Assembly: GCA_020186115.1 (NCBI GenBank)
Contig: WSYJ01000052.1
Span: 62,001 to 126,000, forward strand
Direction: 5' to 3'
Length of the DNA stretch: 64,000 nucleotides
Origin: Histomonas meleagridis
Lineage: Eukaryota > Parabasalia > Tritrichomonadida > Dientamoebidae
Every line of letters begins with the position of its first letter. Position 1 is the first letter of the stretch. Positions 20,741 through 31,314 of this stretch are shown here, piece after piece. The notes below the pieces were generated by a model. The model was not told where the DNA came from, searched no databases, and saw only the letters and a list, made by a program, of their open reading frames with translations. Position numbers and translations under genes: made by a program.

Positions 20741-21511
20741 TTAATAATATATTGAATTCATTTTGATTAATGTGTTATATTCTTTATGATATTGTGAACT
20801 AAAATCATAGTAATTAATCTTAATCGAGCTAACTTTTTTAATATAATTTACATTTATTAAACATTCAGGTTCATGATATCCATAACTTAATCTAACTTGA
20901 TTAAAATCAATTTCTAAAATTAAACTTATAGCTCGTACTAAATCATTAGCATTAATTATAATTTTTACATTATTATCAGTTAAATTTGCTATTAATTTTA
21001 TATTATTTGTTTTTAATATTGCACTAAATGTTAAAGCGATATGTTTATATAAAGCACTAGCATTATCAGTATTGAGTTCAGTTTCTCTTGTAATAATTTT
21101 CGGTGATTCTTCATTAACTTCAGGATAATGTGCTGGTGGTTCACTATTGTTATTATTAATTATAACTTTACAATTAGCACTAGAACTATTATGTTCAGTA
21201 TTATTCTTCCCTACATGGGGTAATAAATCACTTATTTTAATCATAAAAAATAATGATTTTAAAAATTTTTGTTTAATAACTTACTCATCTGCTAGTCCAT
21301 TAGGTGTACCAATTATACTTACTACATGATTTTTGACTGCATCAAACATTATTTTTTCATGATTAGGGTCATTTAACAAATCAGTAACAACTCTTTTACA
21401 AGCAGTTGAATAATAACTTTCACCTGTCTCTGGCAATTTATATTTTTTACCTGCAGCAATATCTGTAATATTACGTTGTTTTAATGAATTTTCTACTTTA
21501 GGAATAACCAT
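20741..21511 (-). pseudogene. Maverick-associated reading frame with internal TAA
   Basis: A single minus frame of about 256 codons is split by one TAA at 21281-21283. The upstream part (76 residues) has LLNDPNHEKIMFDAVKNHVV and IIGTPNGLADE. The downstream part (167 residues, ATG at 21244) continues in the same frame with IKISDLLPHVGKN and ends in a beta-rich stretch. I do not recognise a domain. Convergent placement 10 bp from the integrase remnant suggests that it belongs to the same Maverick. The two parts might also be separate small genes. Confidence 0.45.
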
Positions 21512-21679
21512 TGTTTTACCTTAATGCAGAAAATACTTAAAGTATTGGACAATAACCCCTAATTCTTCCTCGATATTCACTATTATTTTTATAACGATTA
21601 ACGAAATCGTTATATGCATCTTGTTGCATTAAAAAAAATGATTTTGAAAAATAAAATTTTTTTATTCGATTTTTATATT

Positions 21680-21975
21680 TTGATTATTAACGTCAATAAT
21701 TATTCTTCGATGACCACTATTTTATTTTCCCAATGATTATTTTTAATTTCATTATTAAATTGTTTCCATTTTAATATATCTTTAACTATATCTTCTGCTT
21801 GATTTTCAGCTACATATAAAATTGGGATTTTAATTGAGGGTTTTAATGATTCAAATGTAGGATCATTTTCTAATCCATTTTTATTAATATAAATTAATAA
21901 ATGAGTTCTAGGACTAATATTACTATGACATAGTCGACGAAACCTAAACCGAACTCTAGCCTATTAGCATCTATA
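21680..21975 (-). pseudogene. Further Maverick-like frame without start codon
   Basis: The minus strand is open for about 95 codons, reading CHSNISPRTHLLIYINKNG, LKPSIKIPILYVAENQAED and HWENKIVVIEE before a stop, with an upstream in-frame TAG and no ATG. It lies in line with the preceding Maverick-like frame. The function is not recognised. Confidence 0.35.
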
Positions 21976-22065
21976 TAAGAAAATACATTCTCTTTTTTAA
22001 TTTCGTTATTTTTCTCTCTATTTTTTCGTTCTTTTATATCTTTAAACATTTGTAAATGTTTATTT

Positions 22066-22094
22066 GTTCTATATATATATATATATATATATAA
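22066..22094. repeat. AT dinucleotide microsatellite
   Basis: Uninterrupted (TA)n tract of about 26 bases. Confidence 0.9.
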
Positions 22095-22152
22095 AAACGA
22101 TTCGAATGCTCTTAAATGTATACATGAGCTTTTAGGAAAGACTACATTTATT

Positions 22153-22425
22153 TTGAAAAATTGCCAGCTATCGGTTTTTACACAATTGAATGAATTCTAT
22201 CACCCAATTAAATCAAACATTATGAACAAAGAATTTGCATGGAGGATAACAGCTTTGTGCCGAATATGTTGTGCTTTACTTGATTTTAACGAGATGAGTA
22301 ATTGGAGATTGATTTTGCGTCAAAGGCTCAATCTCCCTGAATTACCTCTAAACATTTATCACAGAAGAATTCAAATTGAAAATCAAAGGAAATTGTTAAA
22401 TTTCCATAGGAGATCTGTGGATTAA
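22153..22425 (+). pseudogene. Possible transposase C-terminal fragment
   Basis: 90 codons read FTQLNEFYHPIKSNIMNKEF and then AWRITALCRICCALLDFNE. The style resembles C-terminal ends of DDE-type transposases seen in trichomonads, but no catalytic residues are present and the frame starts without an ATG. It could equally be chance. There is nothing else recognisable up to the ubiquitin-peptidase remnant. Confidence 0.25.
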
Positions 22426-22429
22426 AAAA

Positions 22430-23180
22430 AAAAAAAATGAGAGCAAAGATCACAATATAAAAGAAGAAATGAAAAACTAGATAAATCTGGTTATTTGGGG
22501 AAACCAAGTGAATCAACATGATTTCAATAACAAAATTGAATACATTATAAATTTTTACCACTTTTTGAATTGATAATTGACAAAAAAAAAAAGATTGGAA
22601 AAAATTTATATGTAGTCCCTGGTTTCGAAATATTTTTCAATATAATTTCAATATAATAGATTAAAAATGATTTGCTATAATTCTAAGAGAATGGAATGTC
22701 AATTTTCTTTTTTAGAGTTTAGATATTCTAATTCATAAAAAAGTCGATCTTTTATATTTCAATATATAATGAATATTTTAACAAAAGAAAATCATATTCA
22801 TTTATATCATGAATTAATTTATTTATGATATTTATGATAATATTATTTATTGATCATGCGAAACTGGAGAAGAGCTCCAAAATTTGTGAAGCATTGAATC
22901 CGTCACAATGTGATCGACTTTTTGAATTCAAAGTTTTCGATTTGCAATTTTTTCGAATTGAATGCCTTTCAATTTCAATATAAAGCCTAAATTTATGATT
23001 TTACCCTTTGATTTGACGGTTATTTGAATAAGTAGTCGAAAAAAATTAATATCTATTATTTTCTATAATTATATACAATATTTTTTTTTTTAATTGTCAT
23101 ATGAATAAAATCTGTTAATATCTAATATTTACTGAGATATTCACATTTTAAAAACTTAATTTTGAATTATGATATGGCCG
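22430..23180. other. AT-rich spacer, nothing recognised
   Basis: Poly-A runs and short AT-rich repeats. I see no gene. Confidence 0.5.
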
Positions 23181-23182
23181 GA

Positions 23183-24278
23183 CTACACCCTTAATGAAGG
23201 AGCATTTTTAGTATATCTTCGAATATTTTCTTTAATTTTATCATTTAATACTTCAAGACTCAAATGTGGAAATGAATTTGTCTCTTTTCCATTTTTTGAA
23301 TTATTAATATCTATGGTTTGTATCGAATAAGTACAGTCTTCTAACTCCCAAGCTATTGGATAAAAATCATCCAAATCGTTTGATTTAACGTAAATTGAAC
23401 CAACAATACACATTTCATCGAAACTTGGTAATGTTAGTTAATCATCAATGTCATTTAAAGAATTGATATGTTTTACACTCGTATCATTAAAATCATACCA
23501 TTTGTGATTAATAAGGAATAAAATTGTATAATGCCCTAGGTTAATATTATTTAAAATGATATATAACTCAATGTAAAACAAATTTTTTTGTTATCAAAAT
23601 ATCTGAACTAAATTTAGGAATTTTAAGTATTCTATAAATTTTAAAAGGGCTATTATCAAAATTCCAATTTTGATCTCAAGGTGCAATAGAAAGTATTAGA
23701 ATTTTCGAATAAGAATTGATAAACATTGTTCCATAAATTTTTTTTTCTGCTGTTATGTTTTCTGTGTGATAATATTTTCCTGATCATAATTTCACACTTT
23801 CTTCGCTTTTTCCATTCGGACATAATGGAATTTCTGAATCATCATAATTAGTTGTATTTGTTTTTAATTTTTCATTTGTGTTTTTTTGTTCTTTCAACGA
23901 ATCAAAATGAAGTGATAAATAAATTTTTGATTGATTTGAGAAGTGTCTCAATAATTGAATAAAAGATTTCGAAGAAATCTTGCTGACTATTTGAATTAAT
24001 CGAAAACTCTTCTGACATTGTGTCGATAAAATCAAATAATTTAGTTGAATAATATTTCTGATTGTTGAATGTTTCAAATAATTTTTTGAATTTTATTGGA
24101 AATGTAATACTGAAGCTAGTATATTTTTAATAGTTTCTGAAATTGGAGGACAATGTAATATCATCTGTAATAAACAATCAAAATAACATGTGTTATCAAA
24201 ATAAATAATACCATTAGGAACATTTTTCAAATTATCATTGGGTAAAGTCGATTGTGCAGACGAATTCATTTGTGACAT
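23183..24278 (-). pseudogene. Broken ubiquitin-specific peptidase (USP)
   Basis: The minus strand starts at ATG 24278 and soon reaches IYFDNTCYFDCLLQMI, the USP cysteine box (GNTCYxNxxLQ). Further down, LGHYTILFLINHKWYDFNDT matches the USP histidine box (GHYxxy..WyxfnD). The two boxes are in different frames. The frame after the histidine box has a stop just before SFDEMCIVGSIYVK, and a long middle part is in another frame (23784-24077). A functional deubiquitinase cannot be made. The usual first motif GLxNxGNT has become GIIYFDNT. Confidence 0.75.
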
Positions 24279-24333
24279 ACATTAATATTCATTCATAAAT
24301 ATTGAATATTTATTTTTTTAGAAAGATAGCTTG

Positions 24334-24450
24334 TTTTGCACGCGTCACTTTTTGGCTATTCTGTTTATCTCATTAGCTATTATGTTCTGAAAAAAAGGAG
24401 ATTTACTTTTGCACGCGTTACTTTCTGAGATATTCAGTTTTGCACATCAT
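24334..24450. promoter_or_regulatory. Repeated TTTTGCACGCG(T/C) element
   Basis: TTTTGCACGCGTCACTTTTT at 24334-24353, TTTTGCACGCGTTACTTTCT at 24407-24426 and a shorter TTTTGCACATCAT at about 24438 form three spaced copies between the USP remnant and the hAT remnant. They contain the GTCACTTTT core seen at other starts. This is possibly a promoter or an element end. Confidence 0.35.
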
Positions 24451-24523
24451 ATAAAAGCAATTGCAACGAGCTGTAATTAAAATCAAAATAATCAAATTGT
24501 TGAAAATAATAAAAAGAATAATA

Positions 24524-25330
24524 TGGAAAATACTATCAAAAATATTATATTTCATCTTAAATCTTTTATGATACTAAATGGATATTTTTTTTCGGACATC
24601 GAAGATGAAGACTTAAATTCAATTTGTAATTTGGGATCAAGATCTTCACTAGTAAGGACAGTAGAAAAATTATCTCATTGAACACGGCAAAAAATAAAAT
24701 CAATACTGAAAAATGCTACAATCATATCATTGGCTGTAGACGAATGGAGGGGCAGAATGAATAGGAGATATCTTGGCGTCACTGCAACAACTATAATAGA
24801 TTAACAATATCTAATTTTCAGTCGCACACAGACCTATGATGCAAAAGCATTGTACAGCAGAAGTAATTAGAAAACATTTAATGGAAATACTAGTTGAATA
24901 TAACATAAATAATCGTATTAAATGTGCAGTTACTGATAATGGTGGTGCAGTTCCTGCAGCATTCTATGATGAGCCAAACGATATTAATAATTTGCAAAGC
25001 CAATAGATTTCCTTGCATTTGTCATATAATTAATTTATATGCATAAACATTTCATATTGAATAATGATTTAAATGAATTTATGTGTGTAAAAAATTTATT
25101 TGACACGCCTTGTTTCATTGCATATTTGGAGAATGTAAACAGTCGAATCAAAAAAATTGCGAGCTATACTGAAATTTGATGGTAATCACAATTTAATATG
25201 TCAAATGATTTATTATTAATGTTGAAAAATCATATAAATAAATATAATGAATTAAACCAAATTACTAAAATCACTGAAGAATTCTGGGAAAATTAGAAAC
25301 ATTGGCATAAAATTGCTGAGGTTCTTATAT
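24524..25330 (+). pseudogene. hAT transposase remnant
   Basis: Starts at ATG 24524 and includes IISLAVDEWRGRMNRRYLGV, the hAT catalytic-region motif (DxWxxxxxxxYLGVT). After a frame change it reads HCTAEVIRKHLMEIL and KCAVTDNGGAVPAAFYDE. Several stops and frame changes follow. The C-terminal dimerisation motif is not visible here. Confidence 0.7.
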
Positions 25331-25900
25331 AATGTATTAGACTGGTATAGACGATGCTGAACAATGTACCCCAAAACACATTCAAGATGAAGAAATCCCA
25401 GATGTGATGTTTATCCCAAAATTTCTATCTGATTTTTAAAAACGTAATAAACTGAGCAGCAGAGGTACAGAAGAAGGTACAAGACTAATGAAAATGAAAT
25501 TGATGAGTGGATGGAAACCGTAAGAAACTTGATACAAACAAAACCTGCTGATCAAATCATCAATGGTGATGAAACATCATGGCATATTCTGCCTTATCCA
25601 TGATAACATTGGAAGATGTTGGATCAGATGCTGTAATTATCAATGTTCATGATTCCGAAAAAACTATTATCTCTGTAATGGCCTCAATTACATTTGCAGG
25701 TACCAGGCTTCCATTTTATAGCTAAAAAACCGACTAATTTGGTCGAACGAACACAGATTGGCAATCATACATTGATGATGATCCATTGCACAAGACAGGA
25801 AAAATCAAACAAATGGCGAAAGCATTTAAGTTATATTCATGAAAATCCTGGTGAAAGAATTGGTATGATTTACGCAATTCAGACTTTAATATGTGCTTGA
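25330..25900 (+). pseudogene. DDE superfamily transposase remnant
   Basis: The pieces ENEIDEWMETVRNLIQTKPA, IINGDETSWHI, GSDAVIINVHDSEKTI with ISVMASITFAGTRLPFY, and AKKPTNLVERTQIG lie in consecutive frames. GDETSW followed by a small-residue strand and the ITFAG block is typical of DDE_1-type (pogo/Tc5-like) transposases in trichomonads. Frame changes and stops make it non-functional. Confidence 0.6.
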
Positions 25901-25904
25901 GAAC

Positions 25905-27050
25905 ACATTAGCCCTGATGTAATAAGTGAAACTTGGTCAATATATTAAATTCAACTTCAATAAACATTTTTGATTTTATTTTCATTAATGATTGTGTTTA
26001 AAACAATATGTTGTGCAAATCTGATATCAGATAATATAATTTCGAAAAAAATTCTTTCCAAATTTGTCCATAAGATATATTACCGATTTGCTTTCGAAGC
26101 GCATGGAGATTAGTCACTAATTATTTGTTCATCGCAAAATATATGAGAAAATTCTAAATTTCTATCGGTTTGCCGATAGAATTCGCGAATTGTAGGAAAT
26201 TTAGGGTTGTGCATTTAACAAGACAAGAATCAAATCATGGAAGATTTTCGGAAGGAAAGTATAATAAACTTTTTGCATAATTGAGTTATACATAAAAAAA
26301 AGTGAATTGTAATTGTGGGTAGTAATTCTATTATTCATAAATTATTGAAGTGCGTTTTCCGTGCATTCATGAAGGCAAGAATTTTAAATGTCCTGATCTA
26401 CCTGAGCTAATCTGAACGAGAAAAGCATTTAATTCATTTGAAGAAAAAGTGAATTGATTCAATCAATTTCGAATTTACGATATAAATGATTCAATGAATA
26501 TTAGATTCACGAAGTAAATCCGCTTATTCATTAATCATTCGATATAAAATTAATAATAAATAAATAGGAATAAACAGGAAAGAACAAAAAGAAAAAAAAA
26601 GTAAAAAGAAAACCAAAAGAAGAAAAGAAGGAAAAAAATTTGGTGTAAGAAATGAAAAAAACATGAGGTTCTTTGAGGAATTATTGACGCCGATTTTGTT
26701 TTACATGATGTCTGAATTATCTATTCAATTTTTTGAGGAAAGTTGTCAATTTTGAACACTCAATTCAAACTAGTTCGAATCATGTCGCCGATTAAACGGC
26801 AAAAGTGACACAAATAGTCATATTTTTATTTTTAGTTCAGAGCTTCCATTTTTCGATGTTTTTCCGTAATAAAATTTTAGCAAGACAGATCTTTGGAAAA
26901 TTACTTATTCAGATTATTAAATAAACCTACACATTTGAATGAACCTACATCACTTTTTTTGACCGTTAAAAGTAAGTTGAGGACCGTTTAGGTTCATTTT
27001 ATATCACAAAAAAAAAAAAGTACAAACGGAAGACCATTATTCGGAATGAT
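25905..27050. other. Spacer with purine-rich tract, no gene
   Basis: No gene is supported. A purine-rich tract (mostly A and G) runs at about 26575-26645. A GTGACACAAATAGTCA region at 26805 again carries the AAAAGTGAC core. The rest is AT-rich and unremarkable. Confidence 0.5.
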
Positions 27051-28680
27051 CAAAATGAAACTATATCAGGCCCTATCAGAGTATTTATCAGAAACAGATT
27101 TTCGAGCAATTTTACGAGAATTTTCTGAAAAAAATTTAGAAAAATTATCGATAATTCATTAACCAGGCAGTGAAAATCTATCGAATTATTGAAGATTCCG
27201 ACACAATGGATATTACAATTAGTTCATTAGTCAAATCATTAAATATTGACAGGGGTAATTTAAATCGGAAGATATATAAAAAAGTACAAAATAAACCAGG
27301 TCACCCATCTTATTTAACACAAGACCAATAAGAAGAACTAGTTTTATATTTACAATTAAGATGTGAAGTCCACAAACCCATGACATTCAAAGATATGAAT
27401 GATCATATTTCAAATAATTTCAACATCGATGTTTGTCCATCATGGCACAATCATTTTATAAAACGACACAGTGATATGATTTGGATGACAACTGCATACC
27501 CACATTAGAAAGGATGAATTTTTCTAATCAAACAAGATGGAGAAGCTCTCATTGATAATTAAAAAAAGTATGTTGAAAAAATTCCAACTGAATTAATTTT
27601 TAATATCGATGAGGTGGGTTTCCGAAAGTGGTCAGATAAAAAAAATAAAAGAGTAATTGCCCCGATTACTCTTAAGAATATCCGAATATCCTGTTGGAAG
27701 GTCAGGAAAACGTATGAGGGTACTGTCCTACAACCGTGGGAAATTTGAATGGGTAGTATCCGAAAGGTGTGAACTTAATTCAATCATAGTGGAGAATTTG
27801 AATAAGGTGTAATATGCATTCGAAAATTGGCTTTCAATTTTTTTTCTGAAGAAATATTATAATTCAATTTCATTTTGAATAATTTACAATTTTCTCAATG
27901 TGTTTTGAACAAAAATAAAATTTGGCAAAAGGTAGTATTCATATTTCCCACGGTCGTAGGATAGTACTCGAATTAGTATTATATGTGCAATTTCTATGGC
28001 AGGTGACACATTGACACCGATGTTAATCACCCACAGACAGACAATTTACAAAGAACCTCAGGGTACTGGTATAAGAGATGGTGAGAATCTTATTCTTGAA
28101 TATCAACCAAAATCTTATGTCAATGGCAGTTTATTTTCTAAATACATTGATCAAGTTATACTGAAGTACGTTAAGGAAATCAGAAAAAATGAATTATATG
28201 AAAATGAGCCTGCAGTTATATTTTGTGACAATTTCACAACACACCTTGCTGACAAATTGCTTCAAAAGCTTGCAGAAAATAATATTAGACTAATTACTAT
28301 ACCTCCACATTCATCACACATCTTTCAACTGTTAGATCTTGTTACGTTCGGTGTCTTCAAAAAAGAGATGCTGAGAGTTACACCAAAATATAATAAAGGA
28401 ACAATTATAGATCGAATTGCAGAGGCATTGAAGTCAATTGAAATAGCAACGATTTCAGAAAACAATCGTTGGCATTTGAAATCGCCGGTTTTAATATTGA
28501 TTTCTCCACAGATCCCGAACGAGCATTAATTGACGAAGAATTTTTGAGAGAAAAAATGGACAAGTATGGGTTCATTGATAATCCTGATTATAAAATTTCA
28601 GGGGAATTTGAATTTGTCAATAAAAACGAATTTAATTATTTTTTTATTTTAACTTTTCTAACTCGAATAATCAGATTTTA
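27050..28680 (+). pseudogene. DDE_1 (pogo/Tc5-like) transposase, interrupted
   Basis: Left part: a DNA-binding region with NKPGHPSYLTQDQ then EELVLYLQLRCEVHKPM, followed by FNIDEVGFRKWSDKK, the first DDE motif (NxDExGF). Right part (ATG at 27996): MAGDTLTPMLI, VIFCDNFTTHLADKLLQKL (second Asp) and ITIPPHSSHIFQLLDL, the diagnostic PPHSSHxxQPLD-like block, then an acidic tail that continues in another frame after 28469. Stops and frame changes abound, and the gene is split by a 242-bp inverted-repeat element. It is clearly dead. Confidence 0.8.
27723..27964. mobile_element. 242-bp MITE with TA target duplication
   Basis: 28-bp terminal inverted repeats at 27723-27750 and 27937-27964 share the form CT(G/A)TCCTAC(A/G)ACCGTGGG with three mismatches over 28 bases. 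TA dinucleotides flank both sides (27721-27722 and 27965-27966). There is no coding capacity. It lies inside the DDE_1 transposase, between the first and second catalytic blocks, so it inserted after that element. It is likely a non-autonomous Tc1/mariner-superfamily element. Confidence 0.85.
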
Positions 28681-28689
28681 TTGATAATT

Positions 28690-29328
28690 TTCATAATTTA
28701 TTAAGAAAATACATTATTATTTCATATGATAATAGAAAATAAGAAAATAATTTAATAATTAAAAAGATAAAATTATTTTTTTTTAAAAAAACAAAAATAT
28801 ATTTACAAAAAGTGATGAAGGTTTATTCAAAAATCTATATGTCGAAATCTCAATTTACAAAAAATGACATAACAAAAATCAAATCCAAGCATGCGACTTT
28901 TTTATCAACAATCTATAGCCTTTATATATACAAAATATAGAGTTATATATAGTGTTGCTGCAGTGACAATTATTGCGTCGTGAATATTATTCTATATAAA
29001 TAGTTTAAATTAATCGATAATTTCCTCAATAAAAATTTTGAAACTATATATCTGCAGGTGTTCAAAACCCACAATAAATTAATTTGAATTTGTAGTAATC
29101 ATTGTTTATTTACCAGAAACTTCATTGGCTTCTTTTCTGTTCTTCCAAATTCTCAATATAATTATAGGAAATACAATTTTTATATATTCTGTGTACACAA
29201 AATCGATTATTACAGTCAAATTGTGAAAATACTTTACACCTTAAAATAATTTCATTGTTTATGTTTCCAATTTTGCTTTCACAGTATTAATCGAAATCGT
29301 TCACATTTACTTTATTAAAAATATTACC
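28690..29328. repeat. Spacer containing a dispersed repeat
   Basis: The block at about 29005-29205 is repeated at about 55780-55965 in the same orientation. Both contain AACTATATATCTG, CAGGTGTTCAAAA, CACAATAAATT and TTTACCAGAAA in order, with perhaps 80-85 percent identity by eye. It contains no open frame. The rest is AT-rich. Confidence 0.75.
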
Positions 29329-31242
29329 TCAGCTGTGGCTTTTCCTTCGCGTCTTCTCCGGCTGCAGCAGCTTGTTCCCTGTTTGCGTTTTCCTTCTTAT
29401 TTCTCCCTTTGTCTTCATCACTTCTGCCTGCGACAGCTTCACGTGCTTCAGCATATCGACTACTTTCATTCCGTCGTAGACGAAGTCTTCGTTCATTTTC
29501 TTCTTATATTCCATTGCAGATATTAACAATTTCTTTTCTATCCTCGGCAACACGCATTTGTATCTTCTTTTGATTTTCTCTGTCTTCGGATCATTTTGTA
29601 CTTTTTCGTTTTTGTTTTTCATCGATTTCATTTTCTGTTCTTCTTCTTTGATGCAATTTTCATACTCCGTGATGATGTCATTCCGTTGTTTCGCTAAATC
29701 TATCAAAGGCTGTGAGATCTGTAATAACTTTCGATTGTCATAGACAGCCTTCTCAAAGACATTGAAGATTTGGATGTTATCATTCGGATTTGTGACTAAC
29801 GAAAATACTTCGTCGATCTTCTTTTGGATTTCTGTTTCGGGATAATGAAAAGTCTCATAGATATAGATAAGCTCGTTTTGAAGATCATTGATTAGTTCAG
29901 GTAATTTCTCATTACGTAATGAACGAAGACGTACAATTTCTTTCTCACATTCACTGATGCTTTCTTCCGTCAAAAGTTTCTTCTTTTCCAGGAATTTGTT
30001 ACGTTCTTCTTTGGGCGTTCGGAGTAATTCCCATTCGTGCGTGATTTCAACGGCAAGTTCATATAATTTCTTGATTCGAGATTCACGAATAGATGTGACG
30101 TCTTCAAGATACTCTTGGAGAATCTCAAAGCTTTTGTGTGATACGTCATTGTTGTCGAAGATTTCTTGGATCTTTGGTGAGACTTTAGATTCTATTTGTT
30201 TCATGACATCTTGAATATCGGTTTTGTACTGTGATAATATGTTTTCGCGTGACTTAACTTCGGCTTTAAGTTCTTCAATTCGTGATTCAAATCTTTGAAG
30301 TCGTTCTTTTGTCAAATCTGTTTCACCAATTTCATTAAATTCTCCTCGGTCTTCTTCTTCATATCCAATCTTATCAAACAATTCATCTATATTCTCTTTA
30401 AGTACTAAAAACTCTTCTTCTCGTTCTTCGAAAGTCGGTTTGAACCCGTCGAAAAGTGACTTCACTTCTGTGTATCGTTCAATTAACGTTCCCTCGTTTC
30501 CTTTTGATTTTACTTCGTTAATTAATGATTCATTGTTCCCTAAAGCTGCAAGTTGTTTGATATGCGTGGTTTTAATTTCTTCGATTTGAGAAATAAGATG
30601 ATTTTTGGTGTCAATAGCTTCTTTAATTGCATCACGTTTAACTCGTTCAATTCGATCTGCTAATTTTTGTTCTTCGGCTTCAATCTCGGTTTGTGAAAGA
30701 CCAAGTTCTTCCCATAAAGATTCTAGATCAGTGGGTTGAGTATCAAGAAGTTGAGATTCGTCATCATCAATAATATTAGCTTCATCTTCTTCAGCATTAA
30801 ACATAGAATAACTACTTTTATCCCAATCGGCTATAAGTTCAGGAGTTTTGACTGCTTGAAGAGGACCTTTTTTAGGAGTTGTGAAATCATTATTCGTTGT
30901 AATTGGAGATGCAGATTTATCAGATTCATCGTCTCTTTGTCGTAATGCAGAGTTTTTGGTAGATATAATGATCGATGCAGAAGAAGAATCAGAACTAGAT
31001 TCATCATCAGAATTTACACCAATTTCTTCAATACCTATTTCAGTATTTTCATTTTCTTTGTTTGTTTCTTCAAAATCATTACCTTTACTTTTTGGTGTTT
31101 GAATAATTTGTTGATGTCTATTATCTTCTTGATCGATATCATCATAAGAAAATGATTGAGCATCTTCAACTAACGTTTCATCTGCATAATTAAAGTTATT
31201 TTGATCATCGTAATTGTCGTCAAATTCTTCTTCCGAATACAT
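29329..31242 (-). CDS. MAP65/ASE1/PRC1 family microtubule bundler
   Basis: 637 residues. The N-terminal 170 are acidic and low in complexity. From about residue 175 the protein resembles the MAP65/ASE1/PRC1 family, which crosslinks antiparallel microtubules in the spindle midzone and other arrays. LESLWEELGLSQTEIE and later THEWELLRTPKEERNKF match the repeated LWxxLxxxxxxR elements. A long coiled coil with EKEIVRLRSLRNEKLPELI follows (the spectrin-like microtubule-binding region), then a basic tail. Length is typical of the family. It is probably involved in the mitotic spindle or the trichomonad pelta-axostylar microtubules. It starts at ATG 31242 and is preceded by an AAACGG element at about 31256. 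Confidence 0.85.
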   Translation of the reverse strand: MYSEEEFDDNYDDQNNFNYADETLVEDAQSFSYDDIDQEDNRHQQIIQTPKSKGNDFEETNKENENTEIGIEEIGVNSDDESSSDSSSASIIISTKNSALRQRDDESDKSASPITTNNDFTTPKKGPLQAVKTPELIADWDKSSYSMFNAEEDEANIIDDDESQLLDTQPTDLESLWEELGLSQTEIEAEEQKLADRIERVKRDAIKEAIDTKNHLISQIEEIKTTHIKQLAALGNNESLINEVKSKGNEGTLIERYTEVKSLFDGFKPTFEEREEEFLVLKENIDELFDKIGYEEEDRGEFNEIGETDLTKERLQRFESRIEELKAEVKSRENILSQYKTDIQDVMKQIESKVSPKIQEIFDNNDVSHKSFEILQEYLEDVTSIRESRIKKLYELAVEITHEWELLRTPKEERNKFLEKKKLLTEESISECEKEIVRLRSLRNEKLPELINDLQNELIYIYETFHYPETEIQKKIDEVFSLVTNPNDNIQIFNVFEKAVYDNRKLLQISQPLIDLAKQRNDIITEYENCIKEEEQKMKSMKNKNEKVQNDPKTEKIKRRYKCVLPRIEKKLLISAMEYKKKMNEDFVYDGMKVVDMLKHVKLSQAEVMKTKGEIRRKTQTGNKLLQPEKTRRKSHS

Positions 31243-31314
31243 ATTAAAAAAAATTAAACGGACAAATCCGACAGGGGCACCCCAAATTTTACTAAATTTT
31301 TTTTTTATTATTTT

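Noticed and set aside
19982-21511. Possible reassignment of TAA/TAG to glutamine in the Maverick frames
   Set aside because: Some stops sit where Gln would fit, but Leu (TTA) or other codons fit as well, surrounding host genes use TAA/TAG as normal stops, and decay explains the pattern more simply.
26575-26645. Purine-rich tract as a functional element
   Set aside because: Simple A/G-rich low complexity; no pairing, repeat unit or gene context supports a role.
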